Shown piece by piece: positions 1 to 12,500 of a stretch of 64,000 bases of DNA. The position numbers and the translations under genes are program-made. The number at the start of each line of letters is the position of its first letter. Position 1 is the stretch's first letter. The notes below the pieces were generated by a model. It had not been told where the DNA came from and searched no databases. It saw nothing but the letters and a program-made list of their open reading frames with translations. This DNA is from Symbiodinium natans (Eukaryota > Sar > Dinophyceae > Suessiales > Symbiodiniaceae), in assembly GCA_905221605.1 (NCBI GenBank), contig CAJNDS010001469.1, positions 351,501-415,500 on the forward strand, written 5' to 3'.

Positions 1-130
1 CGGGTAGTAGGACTAGAGGTCCCCTTTCACTACAACAAAAAGGAACTACGTCAGAGCCTTCAGCGCCTTCCTGAAGGCTCTAATAACTCGTTCCTCTTTG
101 GGTTAGGTATAGGGCTTCTAGTATATTACC
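1..130. repeat. Family F foldback element, partial
   Basis: The left edge of the window holds the partial, diverged arms of an inverted-repeat element. Better copies, at 39522-39616 and 60385-60473, start TACCCAAAGGCTCC and end in its reverse complement. The arms carry an AAAAAGGAACTAC-like core. No coding capacity is seen. Confidence 0.5.
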
Positions 131-3100
131 ACCCTAAACCTCAAGCCCCAAACCCTGAACCCTCAAAAACGTAAGTTCTGCATACTTAAGTATAGGCCCT
201 GGCCCCTAACCCTAAACCATAATCCCTAGTCCCTAAACCCTAAACCCAAGCTGGGGTGTGGGCCAGGCGGCCTCACTTACATCGCGGGGAGAAGAACCTT
301 GGTTGGGTGATGCGTCGGGCTTTATGAAGGTTAGGGTTTAGGGTTTAGGGTTTGGGATTTAGGGGTTTAGGGGTTTAGGGGTTTAGGGTTTAAGTTTAAT
401 GTTTTCGGGTGCTAGGGTGTTATGGTTTCGGGTGTATGGTTTTGCGGGTTTTTAGGGTTCTAGGTTTTAGGGTTTACTTAGGGTGTGAGGGTGTAAGGGC
501 TTTAGGTCTCTTAGGGTTTGAGGGTTTGAGGGTTTAGGTTTGAAGAATATCTTAGTAGCTGAGTGATAAACACTATTAATTCAAGGGGTCAACTCTTTTT
601 GGGCCAGGTTTACTCGGCAACTAGGAACAGGGTTTGCGACCCTAAACCTTAAACGCTAAACCCCTAAACCCCTTTTCCTCAGAGTGAAGTCTGTGCACTC
701 ACACCACCAGGAGGCCAGCCTGCGAAAGGTTCGGGTCCAAGGGTCTTGGCAAGTCTTGTTGTCTTATGCATCCGATGAGGCCGTTTTGGGTTCAGGGTTT
801 CGGGCTTAAAGGCATAATTTAGGTTTAGGGTTTGGGGTTAGGGTTTTAGGTTTAGGGTTTAGGTTAGGGTTTAGGGGAAAACCTGCAGCCCTAAACCTGA
901 ACCCTAAGCTGCCAGGGCTCCGAGCCGGCGAGTGCAGAATCGCATGCCTCCCCCCCCCCCCCCCCCCCCCCCCCTCCATCTCACGGTTGCCATTGAGGCT
1001 GAGGTTTAGGGTTTAGGTTTTAGGGTTTTAGGTTTAGGGTTTTAGGGTTAGGGTTAGGGTTTAGGGTTTAGGGTTTAGGGTTTAGGGTTTTAGGGGGGGG
1101 TTTAAAAAAAGGGGGGGGGGGGGGGGGGGGGGTTTTAGGGTTATCGGGCTTATCGGGTTTAGGGTTTGGGGTCTGAATGTTTTGATGGTTTGCAGTGAGC
1201 TGGTGGCCACTTGAATGTATATGCGCTTGTGCCTGCAGGGCAGCACTTTCCAAACCTGCCGGCCTTCCCAAACTATCTTACTGTTATTCTTACATTACAG
1301 AGTCGCAGCACACGCTTGAAGCATCAGTTACAGCACTGTCACCAAACGTTTCTATAGACCTATAAAAACCCTCAAACTATATGAACTAGGGTTTAGTACT
1401 TTCTTGTACCCCTTACAAGGACACCCAGTACTATGCACTCACTAATTCACTCACCGCCAGGCTCAAACTGTCCATGTCTCGCAGGTGACACCGTAGAGAC
1501 AACGCTACACACATACCTCCGCTTACAGCGGGCCACTCACTAATATAAAAGGAACCTTGTATACAACTCACAAAAAAACAGAAATACAAACCCTCAACGA
1601 TGTTCAGCAAGCCGAGGAACAGCCGGAACGGACCACAAGATGGACCACCTGGCCTGCTTCGTAGGCGCGCTGGTTTAGGGTTTAGGGTTTAGGGTTTAGG
1701 GGGGTTGGGTTTAGGGTGGGCCTTCGCTTGGCCTCGCGGGTCTAGCCGGTTCAACGCGCCGGAGGTGTGGGGTTCGAGGGTATCGCTTCCCATATCACTG
1801 AGCCTCCTTCACCAACCCCTCAGTCAGGCCATAAGATATATTGCAAGCCCCTGAGAGTACCAAGAAACCAGAGAGAACCTCTGCGGCATGCACTTGGTGG
1901 CACCCGAGCTCCCCAGGGCTTCGGGGCTCCGAAGGCTTGAAACTTAGGGCTCTGGTTGTGGAGTACAGGTTCAGCGTTTAGGGTCGAGGGGCCTAGGGTT
2001 GGGTTTAGGGTTTAGGGTTTAGGGTTTTGGGATTTTTTTGGGTTTTGGGTTTTAGGGTTTTGGGTTTTGGGTTTAGGTCTGTGCGCCCCCCCCCCCCCCC
2101 CACCCGCGCAAAGAGCAACCTTACTACTTACAGCAGCGTTGAGCTTTGTTGTTTGCAAACCCTACACACTGAGCCCTCAAACCTTGGAAACAGGGGGGGG
2201 AAGTGTGTGAGACACTAAACCTATTGCTTTTGTCCCTGAATGTTTTGTTTCCTTCCTGCGCCCTCAACACGTAAGTTTTCCCCACATGCCCAGAAACACC
2301 AGTACGCCTTGCTTAGGGTATCCTCCTTCAATCATCTGAGGATCCCTAGTGTTATATGGGTACGTGGAATCGTTGGGTGAGTGATACTGGAGTCTCTGGC
2401 ACAGGCGGCATGCTGATCTATGGTGCCCGCCAGCTCCGCCCAGAGGAGATGGGTTTAGGCGTAGATGGGGGCGTACATAGGGGTTACTGAAGGTTTAATA
2501 GGGTCTATGTAGGGCCTATAGGGTTTTCCCTAGAGTAACCTTTGTACCTTTAAACAACATCCCAAACAGTGTGTCAACACTAACGGGTTCCAATACGGAC
2601 CATGGCGGCCAGAGCTTTGCGGAACTTTAGGCTCTTGGTAGGGTTGAGGGTTTAGGGTTTCGGGACGAAAGCCGCGCTCCCGCGTAGGTCGCGTAGGTGC
2701 GGGCGTGGCGCAGTCGCCGTCCTCGAAACTGACGTCACCTTTGCAATTTTTCTCACAGCGCTTTTGGGCGTCTGGTCTCCATCGCTTTTGGACTTCTGGA
2801 CTCACATGCTCTCGCACTGTTAGGGACCTAAGGTGGCAGAATGCATTACCCCATCATTAAAGGAGCGTTTCCATTTTTGTGAGTGCGTACAGGTTGCTCT
2901 GAGTTAGAGTGTTTCTCGTAGTAGCTGAATGAGTGCACTTTACACTTTTTGGGATAGGATCATCCCCTGTATAGAACTGAAAGTCTACATGTTTGGGGGG
3001 GCTTGTGAACTCAGCAACTAAGTTCAGCAGTATGGCTCTTCTTATTGTTGGTTAGAAGGGAAAGGGGGACTAAGGCGCCAGATATCAGCCCTTGAAGGGT

Positions 3101-3140
3101 ATATAGAGGATATGTGGTACCTTATCCCCTGAGTCCCCAC
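131..3140. other. Repeat-rich stretch without a recognised gene
   Basis: This stretch holds degenerate TTTAGGG arrays (about 330-540, 780-885, 1002-1150, 1670-1720, 1990-2080), a run of 25 C at 950-974, about 22 G at 1111-1132, and a C run near 2086-2101. The open frames here mostly read through repeat. A minus-strand open stretch at 2690-2815 has coding-like composition, but no splice sites or family were recognised. Confidence 0.6.
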
Positions 3141-3256
3141 TACTTGGAGGACTTATAACGCGAATTCTAACTCTACTTATAAGCCCCCCAAGTCCCCCAA
3201 GTAGGTTTTAAGCAGACTTATACCTGTGGTTATAAGCACCCATGAACCTCCAAGTA
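3141..3256. repeat. Family A foldback element (Stowaway-like MITE)
   Basis: Family A has ends TACTTGGAGG...CCTCCAAGTA with long imperfect inverted arms rich in CTTATAA motifs. It is usually 105-155 bp. The flanking TA and lack of coding capacity resemble Tc1/mariner Stowaway MITEs. At least 16 copies occur in the window; this one is diverged in its left arm. Confidence 0.7.
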
Positions 3257-3347
3257 ATCAAGAGTAAGTCTTTGCCCCTAAACCCTAAACCCTAAACCCT
3301 GACACCTAAACCCTAAACCCTACACCCTAAACCCTAAACTTTGCTAG

Positions 3348-3446
3348 CTGAGAGTGAGGACGTGGACTCGCGGTGGGAGCAGACGGCTGCAGGCATCACG
3401 GAGACCTGCTACGAGAGCCGGGGTCTGCACTTCCTGAAGCCCAGAA
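3348..3446 (+). CDS. Exon-like island, unknown protein
   Basis: This is a stop-free, acidic, coding-like stretch of about 33 codons (ESEDVDSRWEQTAAGITETC in the middle), sandwiched between two CCCTAAA arrays. The upstream boundary may be the AG at 3346-3347. No domain was recognised. It could be one exon of an unseen gene together with the islands at 4509 and 4996. Confidence 0.35.
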
Positions 3447-4316
3447 CCCGAAACCTAAACCCTAAACCCTGAACCCTGAACCCTAAACCCTAAACCCTGC
3501 GGTTCAGGGTTTAGAGCTTTCCCCCTAAATCTCTGACACCGAGGCCACCGAGGCCCCCGAACCCTGTACTTAGTTCCAAAGCCCGCATCTTTGTCATAGT
3601 GGGGTAACCCTAAACCCTAACCCTAAACCCTAAACCCTCAACCCTAAACCCTAGCATTTTACTTGTTTAAGGTATACTTAGACTCAATGAGGACTAGAAA
3701 TACACATTGATACTACTGTCCCAACCATGAACTGGCCATGATGCCGGGGAAGGCTCGCCTGGCTCGCCTGGTTTCGTTAGCGCACGTGTCGGTTAAGAGT
3801 GAAGGCTATAAGGGAAGTGATTTGTGAGTTTTGCTGCGTCTGTGAGCCGCACTAGTATGCTGCCACCACGTACTAGATATTGCGACATTGGGGCAGACGT
3901 ATAACCGAGCGCATTTTGACCCTTATTCTTTTCAGCAGGAGTAGGGCTGCCAAGGGCACGGCTGCAGCCAGTCAACACTCCTCAGGTCAGTGTTGTTCAA
4001 CGAAGACTGTTGTACCTTAAGCATCCTCGGCAAACGACCATTTGCTTAAGAACCCCCCCCCTCAAAAACAAGACAAATGTAATATGATAGTCTTTATATT
4101 TGCCTTATGCAGCATCTTTTCCATTTGATTGAGGGAGGGCTCTTCAGCGAATAGTAGAAAACCTTTTGAATTATTTTCTCACAACATACATGGGCGAGTG
4201 TTGTCTCAGCGTTGCCCTTGTGCTGCCCATGGACCATGTGCATTGTGCCTCCTAAACATGCACGGTGCATGCCGCGAAAACCTAAGCTAAACCCCTAAGC
4301 CCTAACTTTCAGCACC

Positions 4317-4400
4317 CATGTACCTCTGTAGTGTTTTTTTACTTGGCCCTGAAAGCTACTTTATAGGACCCCCTTCAAGGCCCAAGTGTAGACTATATAG
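4317..4400. repeat. Family D foldback element
   Basis: Family D has ends resembling GGATCCATGTACCTATATAG...CTATATAGGTACATGGATCC and a middle with CTTGGGCC/GGCCCAAG. It has no coding capacity. This copy runs into a short telomere-like array at its right edge. Confidence 0.6.
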
Positions 4401-4492
4401 GTATTAGGGTTTAGGGTTTAGGGTTTAGGGTATTAGGGTAAACCCAACCAGGCAGCTGTGCAGACCTGGTTGTAAAAGGGTAAACCCAACCA
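4401..4492. repeat. Short direct repeats around a telomere-like insert
   Basis: GTATTAGGGT occurs at 4401-4410 and 4430-4439 around TTAGGG units. A 15-bp direct repeat GGGTAAACCCAACCA then occurs at 4436-4450 and 4478-4492, just before the acceptor of the next exon island. Confidence 0.6.
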
Positions 4493-4508
4493 CATTCCAA
4501 CAGCCCAG

Positions 4509-4618
4509 GATGTATCATCGACAGCCGTCACATCTGGCGCCTGAGGCACATTGACGAACCCGAAGACGCCTATGTCTTAATCAAGAAACATGTATCCTTC
4601 AAGTTCAAAACTGCAATT
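4509..4618 (+). CDS. Exon-like island, unknown protein
   Basis: An AG|G acceptor at 4507-4509 opens a frame of about 36 codons (starting CIIDSRHIWRLRHIDEPEDA) with typical protein composition, ending near a possible GA donor around 4618. The boundary type matches the recognised genes in this window. The family is not recognised. Confidence 0.45.
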
Positions 4619-4995
4619 GAAGGATTGTTCCTGTTCACTCATTGAGGGAGATTTGGCGTCTCTTGATGCATGTTCTTCTCTTTGCTGAGGATTGAGGGTT
4701 TGAGGCTCTTTTTGCATGGTCTGTAGTTTCTTGTAGTCTGTGCACGTAAGATACATACCAGTGTGAGGTCATCGCATGTGCAGTCGAGCGTCACGAGTTC
4801 AAGGTTTTTGTCACGACGGCTCACAAGTGGTAGGGTTGAGCTGCACCAGCTCCGACACCACGAATCCAGGCCACAGAAGCACACAGTCCAGCAACCACGG
4901 GGGGTGTCGGATCCCTTAGAAGCCCCTTATTGAACCAAACTTGGTGCCCTTTTCTATTCTTCAGGTTACTGCTTAGGGGCTACTAACAGAGGCTG

Positions 4996-5120
4996 CACTC
5001 GCCCCGCCATGTAGCCATGGGCCAAGAGCGCCAAGAGCCCCAGACCTCGCGCGCCATCGAGGATGTCAAAGACTTGCAGCCGGACCCTGTGCTGCATCAT
5101 GTGGATTTAGAGTTCAATGC
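4996..5120 (+). CDS. Exon-like island ending in a LEFNAW motif
   Basis: A coding-like frame runs through MGQERQEPQTSRAIEDVKDL and ends in HVDLEFNAW. FNAW is reminiscent of the first motif of KAP-type P-loop NTPases, but the segment is too short to assign. A family C foldback begins at 5121 inside the reading frame. The sequence just before it is repeated just after it, so the element inserted into an exon or exon edge. Confidence 0.4.
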
Positions 5121-5220
5121 TTGGGATGGTCCCCTTATACAGACAGTTCTGAATAGGGATTATAAGCAGGGGTATGATCCTCCCCATTAAGGACTGTTAG
5201 CAGAAGGGGGAACATCCCAA
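5121..5220. mobile_element. Family C foldback element (hAT-like MITE) with target duplication
   Basis: Family C has ends TTGGGATGTTCCCCCTTAT and the reverse complement, and is about 100 bp long. Here the flanks are GTTCAATGC at 5112-5120 and GTTCAGTGC at 5221-5229, a 9-bp duplication with one mismatch. An 8-9 bp duplication fits hAT-type non-autonomous elements. No transposase is present. Confidence 0.7.
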
Positions 5221-5590
5221 GTTCAGTGCTTGGTGGCCCAGTGGTGCCCTTTCTTCCCTTTTGCGGGGGTTCAAGGTCCCCTGAAAACGTAACCAACCCA
5301 AAAAAGGGAGCCCTTATTCTGAGATGGTTGCTGGGCTACCGTGTCAGAGCCTCCCATTGCACAATTCTCTTGACACGAGATCCTCATGATGTGAGAGCAC
5401 GCTTGGCACAAGGGTAGCGGGCGCCTAACTCTGGGTGTGTTGTAGGTAACCTAAACCCTATTCCCTAGACCATCGGTGACAACCAGGCGACATGGCTTGA
5501 GTGCGGGCATGCCAGAAGACGGTGCCGTGAGTTTTTCTGTTGGGTCTTGGGGTGATAGGACTTTCGATCGACTGTATGGGGGATCCCGAA

Positions 5591-5683
5591 GGATCCATGT
5601 ACCTATATAGTCATAAAGTGTATACTTGGGCTGTATAAGGGGTATCTTAAGCGGCCAAGCATAGACTATACAGGTACGTGGAT
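5591..5683. repeat. Family D foldback element
   Basis: The left end is GGATCCATGTACCTATATAG and the right end is a diverged reverse complement. Confidence 0.65.
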
Positions 5684-6268
5684 GTTTTTGGGGGCCTCCC
5701 AAGCCTACACGTCCCCTGCCCGCAAGCCATCCCAAGCCCTGAACCCACAACAGCAAAAGCAATGAGGAGCTTCTCCGAAGTGTGCCACTCCATGCCTGCC
5801 TGGGAATAGCCGGACGTGCTTGGTGGCAGAACCAGAAAGGTGCCTCTCAGAGGGAAGAGGGGGCTTCAGATTCTACTCTGCCGTTTTGCTTTTTGTTTCT
5901 TTGCCTTGCTAAGCCAAAGAGCTCCATACCCCTTTTTTTGATCTTTAGAAAGGTACCCTGAATCATATTTCTTAAATGGTATTGGACTCTCTGACATGAT
6001 TCGGCAGCGCGCGGATGCACACGGGAGAATCGCGCACCCTTGTCTTGACTACTAGTGGTCTCAGAGTCTTAGGGCTTAGGGTTTAGGGTTTAGGGGTGCG
6101 CCTGCAGATCTGAGGTGTTGCTGACTTTTGCATGCAGACGGCCACAAATGAGCATCCTGGGCTGTCATGCTACGGTTTGAACTTTTAAAGTTATCCTCCC
6201 CCCCCCCCCCCCCCCCAGCCCCCGTTAAGGGTTGGTGTGGCCTGAGCGGAGATGCCTTCTCTTATGCC

Positions 6269-6387
6269 TACTTGGAGGTTCATGGTACTCATTCAGCCAA
6301 TTACAATGTGTTAGGGCACTTAAGGGCTTGTAAGCGGGTTATAAGTGCAGTTTCAACTGGGTTCTAAGCACCATGAACCTCCAAGTA
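6269..6387. repeat. Family A foldback element
   Basis: Both ends are intact (TACTTGGAGG / CCTCCAAGTA). It lies directly upstream of the first recognised exon of the TIR-like gene. A C-run of about 18 precedes it at 6197-6214. Confidence 0.75.
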
Positions 6388-6412
6388 ACGTAGTCATCAC
6401 AAGGTTCTAATT

Positions 6413-6590
6413 AGAGCCCGTATGAGGTATGACTACTTCTTCAGTCATGACTGGAGAACGTCCGGGCGATTGAAGTACGTGTCCCTTCTGATTGTTTTCA
6501 ACGGCGTGCCGGCAGCCTTGAGCAGCTTCGTCGTGAGCACTTGCCTGGGCGTGCTCACCTATTTTGGCTACTGGGTGCTGAAGTTGTTTA
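6413..6590 (+). CDS. TIR-like gene, exon with YDYFFSHDW
   Basis: The frame reads YDYFFSHDWRTSGRLKY followed by a hydrophobic stretch (VVSTCLGVLTYFGYWVL). The start is uncertain: an in-frame ATG lies at 6422, but the frame is open upstream. The donor is also uncertain; a GA near 6584 would give the phase that the next exon needs. Confidence 0.55.
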
Positions 6591-9500
6591 GGATGTATGA
6601 ACTTCGACAGTAGTCTGTGTTCCTGTAGCCCAAAGGATCCATGTACCTACATCGATATGCCCTTGAGCTAGTCTATAGGAGCCCCTTTAAAAGCCCAAGT
6701 CTATGCTACAGAGGTACAGAATCCTTCGGGTAGATGTTCAGGCTGGTGCACAGGTTTAGTTCAGGGGGTCTAGGACCGCGAGTAGGCCCTTTTTTCCTGT
6801 TTTAAGGGTTGGGTTTCCCTTATAATCCCCTTAAAACCAAAAAGGGCACCCTTTTTATTCCTAGGTTACTCCCGGGTCTGGGGGTCCGAGTTTACTCGCG
6901 TCTCCCTGAACCTACGACCACTGTCGAGGTTTCCTCTCCAGGTCTGCGTGGTCGCTGTTGCCTGGCCATGTGGTACCATGGCTGGTCTTGGTCTTCTGGC
7001 AGGACCCTAAACCCTAAACCCTAAACCCTAATAAACCCTAAACCCTAACCCTAAACCCAAAACCTTCTGGCAGGACGTGCTGCGACTCTTTCGCAAGCCC
7101 GAGCGGGCTTTCTTAGATAGAGTCTCGGCGGCGCTCGGCTGCGGCGTTTCCACATCTTATTAGCCTGTGACATTTGCCCTAAACCCTAAACCCTAAACCC
7201 TGAACCCTAAACCCTAAACCCTAAAACCCTAAAACCCTAAAACCCTAAAACCCTAAAACCCTAAAACCCTAAAACCCTACAACCCTAAAACCCTAAAACC
7301 CTAAAACCCTAAACCCTAAACCAAAAGCAACTAAACTCTAAACCCCCAGACCCTATAGTATGCGGCTTTGGTACCTCGCAAGCAGAACCCAGGTCTCTGC
7401 ATACCGCAGGACGATCAGGACCTGAAAGAGCGATGCATTCGCGGACTGGCCGCCTACCTCTGCCGATCGAAGAAGTTGGTCGTCCTCTGGTCTCCCAACT
7501 ACTTTCGCAGGCTCTGGTGCACCTTCGAGGCACGGGCTGGAGCAAGGGTCACTAGACCTAAGACTTCAAGTTGCTCAAGAACCCTCCAAAAAATAGGAAA
7601 ATATCATATTCCCTTGATGACCCTTATAAGGAAGAACTTTTACTTTTTCATTTTTTGGGGGGGTTCTTAAGCAAGTAGTACAAGACCAAGTTCATCCCAT
7701 CTGTCGATCAAGAGCCCGAAACCCACGAGCCCAGCAGTGCGAATCCCCAGCCCTAAGCTCTAAACCCTAAACCCTAAACCCTAAAGCCCTCTTTGACCTA
7801 GAGTATCCCTGTACAGGTGACGTATACCCACTAGTGAAGGTACACTCATCTTGTCAGGGTGTTTTTTTTGTTTAAGGGTTTACGAGGGTTGCTATGGGTA
7901 TGCCCTAGGCATTTGGTATTTACCCAGACCTTTGGGAGGATCCCAAAATTAGAACCCCAAAATAGTACCCTATACTACTGTTGGGTCATTCTTTGAACCC
8001 TTAAAGGGATCGACCTAGTACCCTATACTGCCATTAGGAACCCTTAAAGGGATCTACTTAGTACCCTAACCCTAAAACCTAAACCCTAAATCTAAGCCCT
8101 AAACTACTATCAGGAACCCTTAAAGGGATCTACTTTGTGTGGATCTTCGAGAGGTCTGAGTAAGTTAACTGGTCGACACATTGTCTGCAACAGCTGACGC
8201 CATAAACTCCACAGCCCTTAGCCTTAGCTCCCAAGTCGAAATCAGAACCCTGAAGCCATGTAGGGTTTAGGGTTTAGGGTTTAGGGTTTAGGGTTTAGGG
8301 TTTAGGGTTTAGGGTTTAGGGTTTAGGGCTAGGGTTTAGGAGTGAAAAAAACTACACCGGGTTCGACAGGTGGGCTTCTTTCTGATGAACCTCCAGGGCC
8401 AGGTCGAAGACATCACCTTCGTACCAGTCCAGATCGGCACCCTGTGCTCCCTTCGGCACCCAGGGTTGAGGGTTTAGGGTTTAGGGTTTAGGGCTACCAG
8501 GACCCCGGAGTAGGCCCTTGTTCCCTTTTTGCAGGGCTTCGGTTTTTTTCACATGCCCCTTTAAAGCCCAAGAGGGCACCCTTTTTTGTTCCTGCGTTAC
8601 TCTTGAGTCTGGCCTCAAGTGGCCCAAGCCCAGGGGTTTAGGGCTCCTTAGCATCTAGGGTTTAGGGTAGGGTTTAGGGTTTAGGGTTTAGGGTTTAGGG
8701 TTTAGGGTTTAGGGTTTAGGGTTTAGGTTTAGAGTTTAGGGTTTAGGGTTTAGGGTTTAGGGTTTAGGGTTTAGGGTTTAGGGATCAGATGTGCCCGGTT
8801 TTTCACCAAAGAGGGGGTCTACACCGTTATTGTTGACTTACGCTAGTCCTTTTCAGGTGCCGAGGTATCCCCCCAAGAGCCCAAAATCTTTTAAAGAAGG
8901 AATATTCCATAAATCATATCAAGGATCCCGTTATCATTTAAGGTATACTCGTTAATTCAGGGGGGCATTGGGCTCTCTGGGTCCTACCGAGACCACTGAT
9001 TGTGTTCAAACCATGGTTAGTATCACGTATTCAAAAGCCTCCCCTAGGGACTATAGATCGGTCCTATACAGAGTATAAGCATACCTAGACTCCTGGTCAA
9101 GCATATCGTTTGGGACGTTAGGGTTTAGGGTTTAGGGTTTTGGGTTGAGAGTCCCTCACGGTTAGTATGGTCTGATTGAGAAGTCGGTACCACCAAGAAG
9201 GCGTGAGGTTCACATTGAGAGGTCCAGGCATATGGGGCTTTCCAAAATCTGAGGGGCCATCCCCAACGACCGCGGCAACGCCCCAGACCCTTACGAACTC
9301 CTAGAGGGTTTAGGGTTTAGGGTTAGGGTTTAGGGTTTAGGGTTTAGGGTCTGCTAGAGGGTTACAACAGGGCCTTGGCCCGACCCTTGACCCAACCCGT
9401 TTATCCAGCTCCTTGTCAAGGGTACGTGCGTTTTGTGGCCGATGTAGGGCGCGCAAGATACAATGCACTTCCAGCAGTTGGTTTAGGGTTTAGGGTTTAG

Positions 9501-12500
9501 GGTAGGCCTTCAGCATCAAGATACAGCATGCATCTTAGGGTAGCAACATGGTGCCTTAGCATGGGCCCTTAAGCGGACCACGTAACTACGTGTGAATCCG
9601 AGAATGCTGAGGTGCATCCTCTGCTATGCTACAGCAGCCAGGCTGTAGTTCAGACACTCGAAAGACTTCTGTGAGGAGTCGCTCTTTGCACCCATGCAAG
9701 CAGACACTAAACCCGAAACCCTAAAACCCTCCCTTAGGCAAGGGAGGCTACACCCTGAACCCCAAGACACACAAGGCTACTGAAATATGAGGTCAACATA
9801 TTACAGCAAAGAAATGTTATATTTATACATGTTTATATGTAAAATGGCAATATTTATACATGTTTATGCGTACAATTGCTACATATTTATATTATTAGTA
9901 TATTGTTGCGGCCGAGAGTCGGACACATACTTCGAGCCTAACGATCCATGTAGCTATATGGTATATACTTGGGGCCCTAAAGCTACCTCCAAACCCTAAA
10001 CTCTAAACCCTAAGCCCTGAACCCGAGGAACCTTTTTAAAGCCCAAGTACGGTAAACACTTAGTCTAGGCCAGACAGGCACATGGATCCTTAGGGGAGGG
10101 TTGAGGGTCAAGAGGGCGAACACTCCAAGAATTGAGGGGCTGAGGGTTAAGGGTTTAGGGTGTAGGTTTCCGGCACAAGTTTCAGGTGTATCGATTGCAG
10201 GTAGAGTTAAACACTTCGATGCTTTATAACAAGTAGCACCCTCAACCCGAACTCGTCATCTGAGGGTACTTACATGGTCCCTTAGTATGGGCCCTTGAAA
10301 GGGTTCCCCCTATATACCCCTTATATACCCGATATAAGGTGAAGGGCCCATGCATCAGAACCCTGTAAGGGAGGTAAGGGACCATATTAAGGGCCCATGA
10401 AACTACCCCAGACCTAATCCTTAAACCACCCTGCATGTAAGGTGTTTTTTTGCACATCAGCAATGTTTTTGGGTCGGGGGCTGGGGTTTCGGGTTTCGGG
10501 TTTCGGGTTTAGGGTTTAGGGTTACTGATGAGACTCGAGAACCGTCCGCGATCCTCAGAGCCCCTTCCAGTGGCCGAACAAGGATCCATGCACCTGTCTA
10601 AGAAATACCCCCCCCCCCCCCCTGGCTCTGAGCAGGGAGTGAGGGAATGAGGGCCCTAGATAGTCCGTGAAAGGGTATATGTATATGTATATATATTATA
10701 TGTATAAGTATGTATATATATATATATATGGGCCCTTCATTCCCTCATTCCCTGCTAAGAACCAGCCAGGAATATTTGGCACATAGGAGCCGCTTGAAGG
10801 CCCAAGTATATACTGCGTAGGTACATGCATCCTTAGGGCTTTAAGTATACCCTAGACCCTAAACCCTAAACCCTAACCCCCTAACCCCTAAACCCTAAAC
10901 CCTATCTGGTTCCAGATGCAGAGCCAGCTCAGAGCCGCACAGCACGTGTTCAACAAGCAAGCAAGCCAATAACTGCTGAAACCCACCCAGAGAGCCCAAC
11001 ACCCCTGAATTTTAAGGAATAGGGCTTTCATGTAATATGGACCTCATCATCCTAAACCCGAAGCCCTAAACCCTAAACCCTAAACCTTATACGGGTTTAT
11101 TCCTCAGTTAAGGGGGGTGTTTTTTTGGTGCTCTTTTGGGCATGCGCCAAGGCAACGGTTTTCCGCCTGACCTTGTTCCTGGTTCAATACTCGGGCTTGC
11201 CCTTTATGGAGTCTTGGCCTCCTTCAGCTCAGGGCAGAAACCTTGGGGTTGAAGGTTTAGGGTTTAGGGTTTCGGGTTTAGGGTTTAGGGTGTAGGGTTT
11301 AGGGTTTAGGGTTGACAGCCTTGGTATTCCCTCAACATCTTCAAGTGTAGTGTTTGGGTAGACCAAGGTGGGGCTATTCGGCCTCTATACGGGATTCTAG
11401 GGTAGGTCCGGGGTATGTACAGTACCTTCGTTTACGGTACTTAAGGGGTTACTAAAGGAAAGGCAGCCTTTTGGTTGATTGCCGGGGTTTGGACTCGGCC
11501 CCCTTAGTTCTTGCTGAAATCTGGGTTTAGGGTATAGGGTTTCTGGAGTTTAGTGTCTAGGGTTCTTTGGGTTCTGGGGTGTTTGGCTTAGGCGGGATTA
11601 GGCAGCCGAGTCAAGCGAGGCTGTTGGCAAAACGGTTTCTTGAGATGTTTTTTGGGGGGAGCCGAGGATTTCGTGATTGTCGTCATCATCGCAGTCTTCG
11701 TTTTGGCCATCTGTTTGACCCCTGCTTTCTTCTACTACTGGAGCGCGCTGTTCCTAGGCTTTCCATGCATTCTTGCTAGTATCTCCAGGGTGTACGCGCA
11801 TGTGACTAGTCCGAATCTGAACGAGAAAAAAGGTTGAGGGACGTCTTTGACTTGCCACGGCAGTTGCGAGAGTTCCGGCTGGAGAGCTCTGAATGCTTCT
11901 GCTGTTCCCACGGGCATCGACACCCTGCCTCCTGGATGTACTACAGGAGCCTAAACTTTAAGGATCCATGTACCTATATAGTATATACTTGGGCCTATCA
12001 AGTATTGTTTGGGCTACAGGTAAATACTGTAGCTACCCAAAATACCCATTCTGGTTCAATGGGCCACTACAATCGGATGCATTGTGCATTTATGGCCATT
12101 GTGGATTCTTCGAAAAGCTATGACAGAACCTCCCGATTGCTCAGGTGAGCGGTGAGAATATTTTCTGTGACCGGGCACTGATCTACCAGAACTTGAAGGT
12201 CCGCGGATGTGGCGGCAGGGAGGAGCAGGCGCTTGATGCCTTCAATGGGCACGTGCGCCGAATCTTGGCACCGAACATCGAGCAGAAATCGAAGCATCAC
12301 TTGCTGGTGTTGAAGCACACGCTTGTGGCTACTGCGGCGGCTTGCTTTCCACATCTGGCAGTCAGTATTCCAAGAAGCCTTGAAAGACGTGTAACTGGCT
12401 GGAGAGCCAATGTTCTTTTCGCGGGCAGCCAGATATTCCTCGATCTTGCTGTGGTGTTTTTGCTTCGAGTCACGTTGTTAATCGGTCAGTTGGGCCACCA

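Larger units (their letters stand above)
8460..11650. other. Large intron region of the TIR-like gene, repeats only
   Basis: This stretch holds TTTAGGG arrays (8470-8493, 8655-8783, 9118-9140, 9305-9352, 11255-11315), CCCTAAA arrays (9990-10020, 10855-10905), a family B foldback (8871-8982), family D elements (9942-10090, 10582-10834), a family E element nested in D, and an AT microsatellite near 10676-10730. One missing exon probably lies here but was not found. Confidence 0.55.

Noticed and set aside
30-300. Minus-strand GTAAGT donor-like site near 280
   Set aside because: An isolated consensus match with no credible exon or acceptor.
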